Shown: in pieces, positions 44,767-52,262 of the stretch
Position numbering within the stretch: position 1 is the first letter of the stretch
How the letters are laid out: each line of letters starts with the position of its first letter
Origin: Nitrosococcus watsonii C-113
GTDB taxonomy: Bacteria; Pseudomonadota; Gammaproteobacteria; Nitrosococcales; Nitrosococcaceae
Length of the DNA: 64,000 nt
Assembly: GCF_000143085.1 (NCBI RefSeq)
Contig: NC_014315.1
Coordinates: forward strand, 2,696,001-2,760,000
Direction of reading: 5' to 3'
Notes under the pieces: model-generated
What the model was told of the DNA's origin: nothing
The model's input: only the letters and a program-made list of their open reading frames with translations
The model's database searches: none
Position numbers and translations under genes: made by a program

Positions 44767-44921
44767 CATTTTAGAGTTTGCGGCTAAGTCTCGCTTGGCT
44801 GTTCCCGGCAGCCGTGCTTGCCTTGCTGCAATTCTCGCCTCCACAGAGTCCATGGGCGGCAGCCATACGGCTACCGCCTCCGGTTTGTATACTCCTCCAC
44901 GGGCATTAAGGTGGTCGGGTA
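44767..44921 (-). mobile_element. Right-end remnant of an IS605/TnpB-type element
   Basis: On the minus strand it matches the 3' part of the TnpB element at 43407-43535 at roughly 80%, including cgtggagg.gtata, ccggagg and gagacttagccgcaaact. Only the right end remains, and it lies inside a hicB-like gene. Confidence 0.75.
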
Positions 44922-44973
44922 CATATGCTGAGTAATTACCTTCAGGTTTCTCGATAACAATTGCGTAGCGCAT
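44921..44973 (-). pseudogene. HicB-type antitoxin, truncated by the IS605 remnant
   Basis: From ATG 44973 the product begins MRYAIVIEKPEGNYSAYVPD, an almost canonical HicB N-terminus, then switches to translated transposon end sequence. The rest of the antitoxin is absent. Confidence 0.8.
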
Positions 44974-44974
44974 G

Positions 44975-45127
44975 CTAATTACCACCTCGATACTCAATCC
45001 CTCTAACCACTACGACAAACCCATCTATTTCGACCACGGCAAATATGTCGAGTTGCCCAGCAGCGCCTTCTGTGGCCAATCCAGAATCGAAAAGCAGCGT
45101 TTCTATTTGCAGGAAATTACCAGCCCT
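44975..45127 (-). pseudogene. 3' part of an unrecognised gene upstream of the hicB remnant
   Basis: The minus-strand frame NFLQIETLLFDSGLATEGAA then LDIFAVVEIDGFVVVVRGIE ends at TAG 44977, two bases before the hicB ATG. It is open back to a TGA near 45127 without a start codon, so it looks like the tail of a gene whose 5' end was lost at the cassette junction. I do not recognise it. Confidence 0.45.
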
Positions 45128-45147
45128 TGTTTCTCAGAGTAGCATCA

Positions 45148-45322
45148 CTATCCCTCATCCCAACGCTGGAAATCAGCGACGCCGAAGGCGTCCGGTACAT
45201 GCACTTGATAATTCCATATTTCGATATCACTCGCTGAACCCATACCAATATTACGGACGTGAACTGCTTCATAACCAATCGCATAGTTTCGGCGATAAAT
45301 TTTGATCCAGCAGGATCTTCAT
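45148..45322 (-). pseudogene. DUF5615 PIN-like toxin, frameshifted and truncated
   Basis: ATG 45322 overlaps the DUF433 stop (ATGA). It reads KILLDQNLSPKLCDWL then stops; a shifted frame continues EAVHVRNIGMGSASDIEIWN and then runs into attC-like sequence. DUF5615 proteins are PIN-fold nucleases paired with DUF433 antitoxins. Confidence 0.8.
45158..45211 (-). repeat. Degenerate attC-like site (site A)
   Basis: The right part resembles the site at 46827-46884 (both have aacgc.ggaaatcagcg), ending minus-strand GTTGGGA. The left core (AATTATC) does not follow the consensus. It cuts the DUF5615 gene. Confidence 0.5.
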
Positions 45323-45549
45323 CCTGACTTGAGAACAATGCTATGGCGCGGATCGGCCGCATAGGCTAAACAAGCCAGTATATCTTCCCGCTCCAAATCC
45401 GGGAAATCATCAAGGACTTCATCAACGTTTATTCATGAGGCGAGGTATCCCAGCACATCGTAAACCGTTATCCGAAGACCCCTTACGCAGGGCTTCCCCG
45501 ACCTCTTACTCGGTTCCAATGTTATTCTATCTCTGTAGTTCACAGTCAT
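45319..45549 (-). pseudogene. DUF433 antitoxin with an internal stop
   Basis: From ATG 45549: MTVNYRDRITLEPSKRSGKP, CVRGLRITVYDVLGYLAS, TGA, INVDEVLDDFPDLEREDILA, CLAYAADPRHS. This is the small HTH DUF433 family. The internal TGA probably replaced a Gly codon. Confidence 0.85.
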
Positions 45550-45554
45550 AGTTT

Positions 45555-45617
45555 ATCCAACTTCTACTTCACACAAGTTCATTATTATTATGATATGAAT
45601 TGAACGCATTGTTATAT
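45555..45617 (-). repeat. attC-like site A', A+T-rich
   Basis: Minus strand ATATAAC ... GTTGGAT, with an internal GTTCA/TGAAC stem. The left core is 6/7 complementary to the right core of the next site to the right (ATTATAT at 46289-46295), as the cassette rule requires. Confidence 0.6.
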
Positions 45618-45731
45618 GCCTAACCACATCTATACCTATTTGTTCTATGAAGTGGCCGGCTCCATATTGACAGAATGACGAATGTAGCTACAATGTATAT
45701 ACATTATTCAATAGCCTGAAACGAGGTTGTT

Positions 45732-45962
45732 ATGATCGCATCTATCGCAAAATGGGGTAACAGCGCAGCTATTCGACTACCTAAGAAGATACTTGATGCG
45801 CTATCTTTGCACATCGGAGACCAGGTGAATATTGTTCAAAGAGGCCGTTCTGTTGTCATCGAGCCCTGCAAGCCCTCACTAGACGATTTGCTGGCTAGAG
45901 TAACCCCTCAGAACCGTCACGAAGAAGTCTTCACCGGCCAAGCAGGGCATGAGCTTCTATGA
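45732..45962 (+). CDS. mazE: MazE-type antitoxin
   Basis: A 76-residue AbrB/MazE-fold protein: IASIAKWGNSAAIRLPKKIL and LHIGDQVNIVQRGRSVVIEP. RBS gagg upstream; it overlaps mazF by 4 bases. It is on the plus strand, opposite to the direction of the surrounding cassette array. Confidence 0.93.
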   Translation: MIASIAKWGNSAAIRLPKKILDALSLHIGDQVNIVQRGRSVVIEPCKPSLDDLLARVTPQNRHEEVFTGQAGHELL

Positions 45963-46294
45963 GTCACGCCCCAAACGTGGGAGACATCGTAATAGTTGAC
46001 TTTGATCCTCAAGCAGGTCATGAGCAGGCTGGTAAGCGTCCCGCACTGGTATTAAGCCCAGTTAAATTTAACAATGTCACCGGCTTTGCTTGGCTCTGCC
46101 CTGTTACAAATCAAGAAAAAGGGTATCCTTTCGAAGTTAAAGTTCAAGGAACTAAAAAAACAAAAGGTGTTATTCTTACCGACCAGTTGAAATCGCTAGA
46201 CTGGTCAGCAAGAAACCTTCACAAAGTAGATAGAATTAACGCTGAATGCTTAACGGAAGTGAAGAGTTTGGTATCGACTATCTTGGGCATATAA
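45959..46294 (+). CDS. mazF: MazF-type mRNA interferase
   Basis: A 111-residue toxin: GDIVIVDFDPQAGHEQAGKR then PALVLSPVKFN, LCPVTNQEKGYPFEV and KGVILTDQLKSLDWSAR. The catalytic Arg and Thr regions are intact. MazF cuts mRNA at short motifs. Its stop lies within the attC-like site at 46289-46358. Confidence 0.93.
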   Translation: MSHAPNVGDIVIVDFDPQAGHEQAGKRPALVLSPVKFNNVTGFAWLCPVTNQEKGYPFEVKVQGTKKTKGVILTDQLKSLDWSARNLHKVDRINAECLTEVKSLVSTILGI

Positions 46295-46358
46295 TGCCGA
46301 AGCTCAGTTGCCGCTACGGAGCGAAGCGGAATGTGGGCGGCAAAGTGCCAAGTTAGGT
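46289..46358 (-). repeat. attC-like site B
   Basis: Minus strand ACCTAAC ... ATTATAT, 70 bases, with complementary arms TTGCCGC/GCGGCAA. The left core is 6/7 complementary to the right core of site C (GTTAGAT). The G at the crossover position of the right core is changed to A. Confidence 0.75.
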
Positions 46359-46618
46359 AAGCTTGCGATAAATATCTTTATGATGTCCCACTCTGATAAT
46401 CTCTATAACCAGAACATTCGAAAATACTAAATAACTCGATAATTTCCTACCCGAATACGGTAGGTGTGCTCACTGCCTCGCAATTTTATGCTGCCTCCAG
46501 GATATGGATTTTCAGCTAGCGCTGCTACCGCTTCAAGAACTTTAGGGATAATAGTCTTTGTAAGCTTCCTTAGCTCCTTTCTGGCCGATTGCTTCCATTC
46601 GATCCTATATGAGGCCAT
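46353..46618 (-). pseudogene. RelE-type toxin with a one-base frameshift
   Basis: ATG 46618 gives ASYRIEWKQSARKELRKLTK, GGSIKLRGSEHTYRIRVGNY, RVI then TAG. Shifting one base restores VFSNVLVIEIIRVGHHKDIY then RKLT and a TAA in the attC left core. A single deleted base at a Tyr codon near 46428 explains the loss. The 63-residue product lacks the C-terminal catalytic residues. Confidence 0.85.
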
Positions 46619-46805
46619 CTTTTTTTAACTCGATAATCAAGTCTTCATGAGAGATAGCCGGTTCTTCTCTTCTTTCAGCGACAGCAGCTAAATCTTCGAT
46701 GTCTTCGATCAGTTCTTCAAATTCAGACATCGGAAGAATGACCGATTTCTTTTCACCCTTTTCATCGGTGATGTACTCTAGATGAAGATCATTTAGCTTA
46801 ATCAT
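46605..46805 (-). CDS. Phd/YefM-like antitoxin (partner of the broken RelE)
   Basis: A 66-residue acidic protein: LEYITDEKGEKKSVILPMSE, FEELIEDIEDLAAVAERREE and SHEDLIIELKKDGLI. It fits the small prevent-host-death type antitoxins that precede RelE toxins, overlapping the toxin gene by 14 bases. Intact although its partner is broken. Confidence 0.85.
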   Translation of the reverse strand: MIKLNDLHLEYITDEKGEKKSVILPMSEFEELIEDIEDLAAVAERREEPAISHEDLIIELKKDGLI

Positions 46806-46826
46806 TGTATATCTCTATAATTGCTT

Positions 46827-46884
46827 ATCTAACGCCGGAAATCAGCGGCGCGGGTACCCCGTCCGCTGCACTGACTTGTTAGGA
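46827..46884 (-). repeat. attC-like site C
   Basis: Minus strand TCCTAAC ... GTTAGAT, 58 bases with CAGCGG/CCGCTG arms. Left core is an exact reverse complement of the right core of site D (GTTAGGA). Confidence 0.85.
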
Positions 46885-47289
46885 GCCTCTGCATGCAAGG
46901 CTCAGGATGGAAAAGATGAACGCTGCCGCAGACAAGACTAGAGGCGCTGTGAACCGGAACCATGATTGGTGTAACTCTGCCAGCACTGCCGACAAAAGTG
47001 GAAAATTGACTGCATGCTTATCTTTGCCAACCTTAAAAGCAAATAGCTCAACCTTGGAGCCATCATCCTGCCGATAACCGTATTTCTTGTTGAGATGATA
47101 ATAAAGTCGACCAAATACGATGTCAGGATCAACGTTGAGATCAGATGCGATCACTCGGCAATCTATGGGGGCGTAGATTTTGGATTCGCGCGTTGGCTCG
47201 GAGGCTGACAAGTCAAAGTCGCCGAAGTCAATTAAGTAACGATCGTGGATTTTTTTTAAGATTTCTCGATCCGTTGGTGGCCGTTTCAT
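46879..47289 (-). CDS. Hypothetical cassette protein with C-terminal membrane helix
   Basis: A 136-residue protein I do not recognise: RPPTDREILKKIHDRYLIDF, FGRLYYHLNKKYGYR, and a single hydrophobic helix near the end (APLVLSAAAFIFSILSLA). The stop TAA lies in the attC left core, as expected of a cassette gene. A tail-anchored soluble domain is the simplest reading. Confidence 0.7.
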   Translation of the reverse strand: MKRPPTDREILKKIHDRYLIDFGDFDLSASEPTRESKIYAPIDCRVIASDLNVDPDIVFGRLYYHLNKKYGYRQDDGSKVELFAFKVGKDKHAVNFPLLSAVLAELHQSWFRFTAPLVLSAAAFIFSILSLACRGS

Positions 47290-47305
47290 CTAGACTCCAA
47301 GTCGC

Positions 47306-47398
47306 TCCTAACGACAAAGCTCACCGGCAGCAAAAAGCAGAGCGGCGAGGAACGAGGAGCGGCGCTTTTTGCTGTCCGAGTGCATGTGATTGTTAGCA
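47306..47398 (-). repeat. attC-like site D
   Basis: Minus strand TGCTAAC ... GTTAGGA, 93 bases, with a long stem CAGCAAAAAGC/GCTTTTTGCTG. Left core exactly complements the right core of site E (GTTAGCA). Confidence 0.88.
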
Positions 47399-47403
47399 CT
47401 TTC

Positions 47404-48105
47404 TTAGGTTTCAATTCGCCATTCTGGCTCTGCCCAATCGGAAGTCCAGTCTAAAGGTTCTGACATTGCAGCTATTTGCCTATACTCATTAAAGAAGGCG
47501 TGAACTATGGTTGGCTCAGTAATATAGAGGGCATTTTCTAATGAGTTAGTAGCATTTTTTGTAAAATTGAACGAGCCTGTCCAGACTGCAATGGCTCGAT
47601 GGTTTCTACTTCATGTTCATTGCTTCCCGCTGAAAACTTTGCAAACACCAGAAACTTATTGTGCATTCTCGTAAATGCTGGTTTTTTTATCTTTATTATG
47701 ATTTCCAACACATCGCACAGGCTCAATTGACGGGTCAGATGCCACAGATACAGAGCTAAGTATATTTTGGAAGGAATACCGGGTTAGCCCATACTTTAAT
47801 TTAGAGTATTTGGAACGTAGATCTTTCTTCCAATTACTATTGGCCCCACTATCAGGACGAAGGAAATCTTCTTTTTGGACAATTATAGATACATCGGACA
47901 ATCTTGATAGCGCCTCAAGAATAGGAGCACTTGTCAGCCATGCCACTGCACCAAATGCGGCATCGGCTTCTAAAATATGTTTGAGTAGCTTGTTTTCGAT
48001 GTCTCGAAAATATACTGCTACACCAACATTTGAATCGGCACTATTGTCTAATAATTGCTTGTCAAAATTACCATCATTGTCAAGCTGATAGTCATTTAAA
48101 TTCAT
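47404..48105 (-). pseudogene. Phospholipase D-like (HKD) protein with two frameshifts
   Basis: ATG 48105 opens MNLNDYQLDNDGNFDKQLLD and NVGVAVYFRDIENKLLKHIL, EADAAFGAVAWLTSAPILEA. At a run of seven A's near 47685 the frame shifts to PAFTRMHNKFLVFAKF (HxK motif). A second shift near 47595 leads to AVWTGSFNFTKNATNSLENA and ends EPEWRIET. The single HKD-like motif plus GSFNFT box is typical of small PLD-fold nucleases. As it stands the protein is broken, unless the A7 run is slippery. Confidence 0.8.
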
Positions 48106-48130
48106 GAATGATTTCCCATTTGGTTTATTG

Positions 48131-48196
48131 TGCTAACGGCTGCCCATCACGGGCCACGACCGAAGGGAGCGGTCCGCATGCATGGGCTTGTTATGC
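48131..48196 (-). repeat. attC-like site E
   Basis: Minus strand GCATAAC ... GTTAGCA, 66 bases, GCCCAT/ATGGGC stem. Left core exactly complements the right core of site F (GTTATGC). Confidence 0.9.
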
Positions 48197-48406
48197 GGTA
48201 TCCACGTCAACAAGCTCGCTGACGCTGTGCGGTTTCGGCACAGGCTGTCCTTCCTGTTTCAATCCTTCAATGTGGAACTCGATTGCCTCTCTAATGAGTG
48301 CTAAAGCTTCTTCGCGAGTTTCTCCTGCTGCTACGCAACCCGGCAGATCGGGAACATATGCTCCGTAGCTTGAGTCGCCTTCCTCAAGAATGACTGTATA
48401 TTTCAT
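48191..48406 (-). CDS. hicB: HicB-type antitoxin
   Basis: A 71-residue protein, MKYTVILEEGDSSYGAYVPD then LPGCVAAGETREEALALIRE, a partial RNase H-like HicB fold. It follows hicA after 9 bases. Its TAA stop is in the attC left core. Confidence 0.92.
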   Translation of the reverse strand: MKYTVILEEGDSSYGAYVPDLPGCVAAGETREEALALIREAIEFHIEGLKQEGQPVPKPHSVSELVDVDTA

Positions 48407-48415
48407 ACGCTGTGC

Positions 48416-48604
48416 TCACTTGTGTAACCCTGCTTGTTTAAGTGCATTCTTCAATGTGCCGACTGGAATATCTACACTTGCCTTGCCGGAAACTGTTACG
48501 ATCCCCACCTTGGTCGGGTGCCTGAATTGTCGGTGACTGCCTTTCATTCGAATTTGTACCCAACCATCTGCTTCGATGAGCTTGATAAGCTCCTTGACCT
48601 TCAT
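48416..48604 (-). CDS. hicA: HicA-type mRNA interferase
   Basis: A 62-residue dsRBD-fold toxin: ELIKLIEADGWVQIRMKGSH then RQFRHPTKVGIVTVSGKASV and GTLKNALKQAGL. The active-site His in GSHRQF is present. Intact module with the following hicB, HicA first. Confidence 0.93.
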   Translation of the reverse strand: MKVKELIKLIEADGWVQIRMKGSHRQFRHPTKVGIVTVSGKASVDIPVGTLKNALKQAGLHK

Positions 48605-48635
48605 CCGTTAACCTTGTTCTTTAGCATGTTCCTGC

Positions 48636-48707
48636 GCATAACGACCAAGCTCACCTGCTGCTGAGGAGCGTAGCGACGAAGCGGTCAGGTGCAGCGCATT
48701 GTTGGGC
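48636..48707 (-). repeat. attC-like site F
   Basis: Minus strand GCCCAAC ... GTTATGC, 72 bases, with CACCTG/CAGGTG arms. Left core exactly complements the right core at 49186-49192 (GTTGGGC). Confidence 0.9.
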
Positions 48708-48716
48708 GATTTCCGC

Positions 48717-48935
48717 TCATTCAAACTCACTGCGTTGAAGACCTGACTGTCGTATGATAGACATCAGTGTGCCTGCCCTGATTTCTTTATGATCTGGAAC
48801 TGGTACGGTAACTGTGCTTCCCGATATCTGTTTTTGCATAACTATATGACTTCCACGTTGCCTCACTTTCTCAAAACCGTGGGCTTCCAGTATTTGACAG
48901 ACCTCTTTACCGGAGAAGACTTTAAGCTTACCCAA
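48717..48935 (-). CDS. hicA: HicA/YcfA-type toxin
   Basis: A 72-residue protein: VFSGKEVCQILEAHGFEKVR then QRGSHIVMQKQISGSTVTVP and HKEIRAGTLMSIIRQSGL. The GSH active-site motif is present. It overlaps the antitoxin gene by 8 bases, here with antitoxin first. Confidence 0.9.
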   Translation of the reverse strand: MGKLKVFSGKEVCQILEAHGFEKVRQRGSHIVMQKQISGSTVTVPVPDHKEIRAGTLMSIIRQSGLQRSEFE

Positions 48936-49149
48936 CTGCTATATCCACATGAGTAATATAAACTTCCTCATGTAGCCGTGACGTTACTTCCTCAGCGGAT
49001 GCGGCCTCGAAAAATAATTCCAGCGCTTCTTTCAAGTTATTTCTAGCCTCGCCAATAGTATCGCCCTGACTAGCCACATCCACCTCCGGACAGAGTGCTA
49101 CATAGCCATCGTCTTCCCTTTCAATGATGGCGGTTAGTTTTCTATTCAT
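48928..49149 (-). CDS. hicB: HicB-like antitoxin
   Basis: A 73-residue HicB-type protein: LTAIIEREDDGYVALCPEVD then VASQGDTIGEARNNLKEALE. It precedes and overlaps the YcfA-type toxin. Nearest the right end of the cassette array. Confidence 0.9.
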   Translation of the reverse strand: MNRKLTAIIEREDDGYVALCPEVDVASQGDTIGEARNNLKEALELFFEAASAEEVTSRLHEEVYITHVDIAVG

Positions 49150-49185
49150 AGTTAACCTCTCTTTATCTATTTCGTTATATTAAAC

Positions 49186-49192
49186 GCCCAAC
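49186..49192 (-). repeat. Right-end core of the cassette array (site G)
   Basis: Minus strand GTTGGGC, the exact complement of the left core of site F. It marks the entry point of the first cassette; whether the flanking sequence is an attI or a truncated attC cannot be told. No integrase gene lies nearby. Confidence 0.6.
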
Positions 49193-49469
49193 ATGAAATA
49201 GACTGACTAACCTGCGCCTTATTATACGCAATTAGCGATTGGCCAATACTTATTTCTATCCTGGTATCAAATAATTATTTATTCGGCCAGCCCCTATTAG
49301 CTTTAGCAAATACGCGCGCCATAGGCAAAGTAATTTCGATACTTCTAACCTGATCGACTTGCCTTTATTGAGCTTTTCCGAAAATCTGTGCTAAGGCCCT
49401 ACTATAAACCCAATCCGATGATGACCATTCAATCCACAAAGGGCAGTGCTATCTTACCCCAAAAGGCGC

Positions 49470-49841
49470 TTAAAACAGCCCGGCGTATTGAAGCAAGGCA
49501 CCGAGAAGAAATGCACCGAGAACGCTGCCAAGGCAATACCTTATGGAAATTCCAATAAATGTTCCGGGTGTGGATAGGTACTCGCCTTCTAAAACTTTCT
49601 TGAGGTGCATGCCAGCCAATAGCCAAAACACGCCTCCCAGGGCCACCGGAAAAACGATTGCAGCCGGCGGTAAACTACCACTTGCCACATAAACTGCAAG
49701 CAAGGGATATCCAAGAATATAGGCTACCGTTCGCGTGGCCTCTGGCGACTTATTTTTAGTTTTAAAAAAACCATAGAGCTCCGCCGCCAGCCAAAATAAA
49801 AATATCAGTGCTAACAGAGTAGTTATAATAACGCCTCTCAT
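49470..49841 (-). CDS. Small integral membrane protein of unknown function
   Basis: A 123-residue protein from ATG 49841, chosen because aaaggagg lies just upstream. Four hydrophobic helices: RGVIITTLLALIFLFWLAAE, AYILGYPLLAVYVASG, AAIVFPVALGGVFWLLAGMH and GSVLGAFLLGALLQYAGLF. I do not recognise the family. Confidence 0.72.
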   Translation of the reverse strand: MRGVIITTLLALIFLFWLAAELYGFFKTKNKSPEATRTVAYILGYPLLAVYVASGSLPPAAIVFPVALGGVFWLLAGMHLKKVLEGEYLSTPGTFIGISIRYCLGSVLGAFLLGALLQYAGLF

Positions 49842-50435
49842 TGCATTGCCTCCTTTAAAGGATCGGCCTGGCACGCACGGCGCGAGATATTTTTGCTCGG
49901 CCAGTATGCGGCACACCCTCGCGCCCGTCGGCTATCTGCTCTAGGAATATGCTCTATTTCACCGTTTAATGGGCGATCATCCTACTCCCAATGTTGTAGA
50001 AGTTCCGTTCTCCCGAGAACCGCTTCTATCCTATAGCTGCCATCATGGAGTAAGAGAAACGGTAGCGTTCCATCTCTGAGATGACAAGTTTACGTCTGCA
50101 TCCTACTCCATATCGTTTAATAGACGGTCCAATGACGATACCATGTCAATAAGTGGATTTTGGCAAAACCCATCGTGGGGCGAGCCCACCGCCTAGCAAA
50201 GTCTATCAAGTGAAATGCACGGGAATGAGCGTCCTGGAAAATCCCCGTTTTTCTTCCTTGAGTTTATTGGGTGAACTGCTAGGCTTTTGCCCAGTGTCAA
50301 TCTACTCAATTTTCCTCATCATCTAAACGCGACCAGAGAAACTACATAGATTGGAATACTTGACGCTGCGGATAAGGGCAAGTCTCCATAGCCTACCGTC
50401 CTTATCCTTATTATTTATTTACCAAACAATATCTT
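49842..50435. other. Gap: nothing recognised
   Basis: About 590 bases without a convincing frame on either strand. The short phrase catcctactcc recurs at 49979 and 50099. The antiporter promoter should be in the A+T-rich last 100 bases. Confidence 0.5.
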
Positions 50436-52262
50436 ATGGAACCTAACTTAATCCTTATTTTTTCATTTATTGTCGTGCTCGGTGTTAGCATCCAGTGGCT
50501 AGCATGGCGCTTTCAAGTCCCGGCCATTGTGTTGCTGTTAATGGCTGGTTTCGCGCTTGGACCGGTCTTGGGCTGGCTCAATCCGGAGCAAACTTTCGGC
50601 CACATCCTCCCCCCCTTGATCGCCCTCTCGGTGGCTATCATTTTATTCGAAGGCGGACTCAACCTTCAGTGGCACGAATATAAAGAAGCTGGGGTCGATG
50701 TAAGGCGTTTAGTCAGCCTAGGATTATTTTTGACCTGGACCCTCAATACAGCAGCAGCGCACTTTATTGCGGATCTCTCTTGGCCCATTGCTACCCTCTT
50801 CGGCGCCATCAGTGTAGTCACGGGTCCTACGGTGCTTATGCCGCTGCTAAAACACGCTCGTCTTCAGCGCCGTACGGCAGCGCTGCTTAAATGGGAGGGA
50901 ATTGTTAATGATCCGCTGGGCGCCTTGCTTGCTATTTTAGTCTTTCAATATTGGGCCGTGTGGTACTGGGTGCTGGAGTCCCCCGAACATGGGATACTCG
51001 CGGCGCTAGGCAACCTTGGCCTAGGCTTGCTCGCCGCTATCGGCGCCGGTATCGGCTTTGGCTACTTGTTAAGTTGGGCCTTTCACCGGGGACATGTCCC
51101 GGAATTCCTGAAATCTCCCGTGATGCTAGGCGCCGTACTCTTGCTCTATGTGGCCATCAATGCCGTCCAGGAAGAAGCGGGGCTGCTAGCCGTTACCGTG
51201 GCAGGCGTCGTAGTCGCCAACCAGCGGCTGCGTAATATTGAAGAACTGCGCCGTTTCAAGGAACATATCACCCTCATCCTCGTTTCAACGCTCTTTATTG
51301 TCTTGAGCGCCAATATCGAGCTGGAAACGCTTGCTAGACTCAACTGGCGCAGCCTTGCCTTGCTGGGCATCGCAATCTTCCTCGTGCGGCCCCTCTCCGT
51401 CTATCTCGCCACCCTGGGAACCGGGATAAAGTGGCAGGAAAGACTGCTCCTTGCCTGGATTGCTCCCCGGGGCATTGTCGCCGCTTCAATGGCGGGCTTA
51501 CTAGCCTTTCCCCTTATCCACCAAGGATTTGAAGGCGCCGATCAACTCCTGCCCTTGGTCTTTGCGCTCATCGCCGCCACCGTTATTCTGCATGGTCTCA
51601 CCATGTCGGGGCTAGGCCGGCTGCTAGGACTTGCCGCTCATAATCCCCATGGCGTACTTATCGTAGGTGCTACCCCTTGGTCTATTGATCTAGCCCGCTC
51701 GCTTAAAAAATTAGGCATTCCCGTAATTGTAAACGATACTTCATGGCATCACTTACGGGCCGCGCGCCTATCGAATCTGGAGATATACCGGGGACAAATA
51801 TTATCTGAAGTTGCGGCAACTTCTCTTGAGCTCAATGCCATCAGCTATGTGCTGGCCGTCACCGCCAACGACGCCTACAATGCTCTTGTGTGTACCCGCT
51901 TCGCGCCACAACTGGGCCAGAATCACGTATTCCAGTTGCCTTCCATAGCCAATTCCAGCGAAGAGGATAAAACCTTTGCCCGCTCGGCGCGAGGAAGAAT
52001 CGCCTTTGATGAAAATACTCAGTATGAAGATTTTATGCGTCACTATTATCATGGTTGGGAATTTCACAACACCCAACTCACAGAAGAATATACCTACGAG
52101 GATTACCTTCAGGATCGCCCTCGGGACATGATACTCATCGCGGTGGTAGCTAAAAACGGCCAGCTTACCTTTTATCCCCTTGCTGATTTGAACCCTCCTG
52201 AAACGGGGGATACCATCATCAGCTTTAGCCCAGATGACTCTGAAAGCGAGCCAGAAAAATAA
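50436..52262 (+). CDS. CPA1-type Na+(K+)/H+ antiporter with C-terminal TrkA-like domain
   Basis: A 608-residue protein with about twelve helices. The ion-binding region LLKWEGIVNDPLGALLAIL holds the ND motif typical of CPA1 exchangers; AWIAPRGIVAASMAGLLAFP is the other conserved helix. Residues about 400-600 form a nucleotide-binding TrkA_N-type domain (GVLIVGATPWSIDLARSLKK) and a TrkA_C-like end. It exchanges monovalent cations for protons, fitting a saline or alkaline habitat. Confidence 0.9.
   Translation: MEPNLILIFSFIVVLGVSIQWLAWRFQVPAIVLLLMAGFALGPVLGWLNPEQTFGHILPPLIALSVAIILFEGGLNLQWHEYKEAGVDVRRLVSLGLFLTWTLNTAAAHFIADLSWPIATLFGAISVVTGPTVLMPLLKHARLQRRTAALLKWEGIVNDPLGALLAILVFQYWAVWYWVLESPEHGILAALGNLGLGLLAAIGAGIGFGYLLSWAFHRGHVPEFLKSPVMLGAVLLLYVAINAVQEEAGLLAVTVAGVVVANQRLRNIEELRRFKEHITLILVSTLFIVLSANIELETLARLNWRSLALLGIAIFLVRPLSVYLATLGTGIKWQERLLLAWIAPRGIVAASMAGLLAFPLIHQGFEGADQLLPLVFALIAATVILHGLTMSGLGRLLGLAAHNPHGVLIVGATPWSIDLARSLKKLGIPVIVNDTSWHHLRAARLSNLEIYRGQILSEVAATSLELNAISYVLAVTANDAYNALVCTRFAPQLGQNHVFQLPSIANSSEEDKTFARSARGRIAFDENTQYEDFMRHYYHGWEFHNTQLTEEYTYEDYLQDRPRDMILIAVVAKNGQLTFYPLADLNPPETGDTIISFSPDDSESEPEK

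Noticed and set aside
44998-45120. Plus-strand frame with protein-like composition (HYDKPIYFDHGKYVEL)
   Set aside because: The opposite strand gives an equally plausible tail that ends exactly two bases before a hicB start, which fits the operon logic better; both cannot be genes.
49186-49470. Search for an integrase gene or attI next to the cassette array
   Set aside because: No tyrosine-recombinase frame exists between the array end and the next gene, nor within the window, so the array is described as integrase-less.
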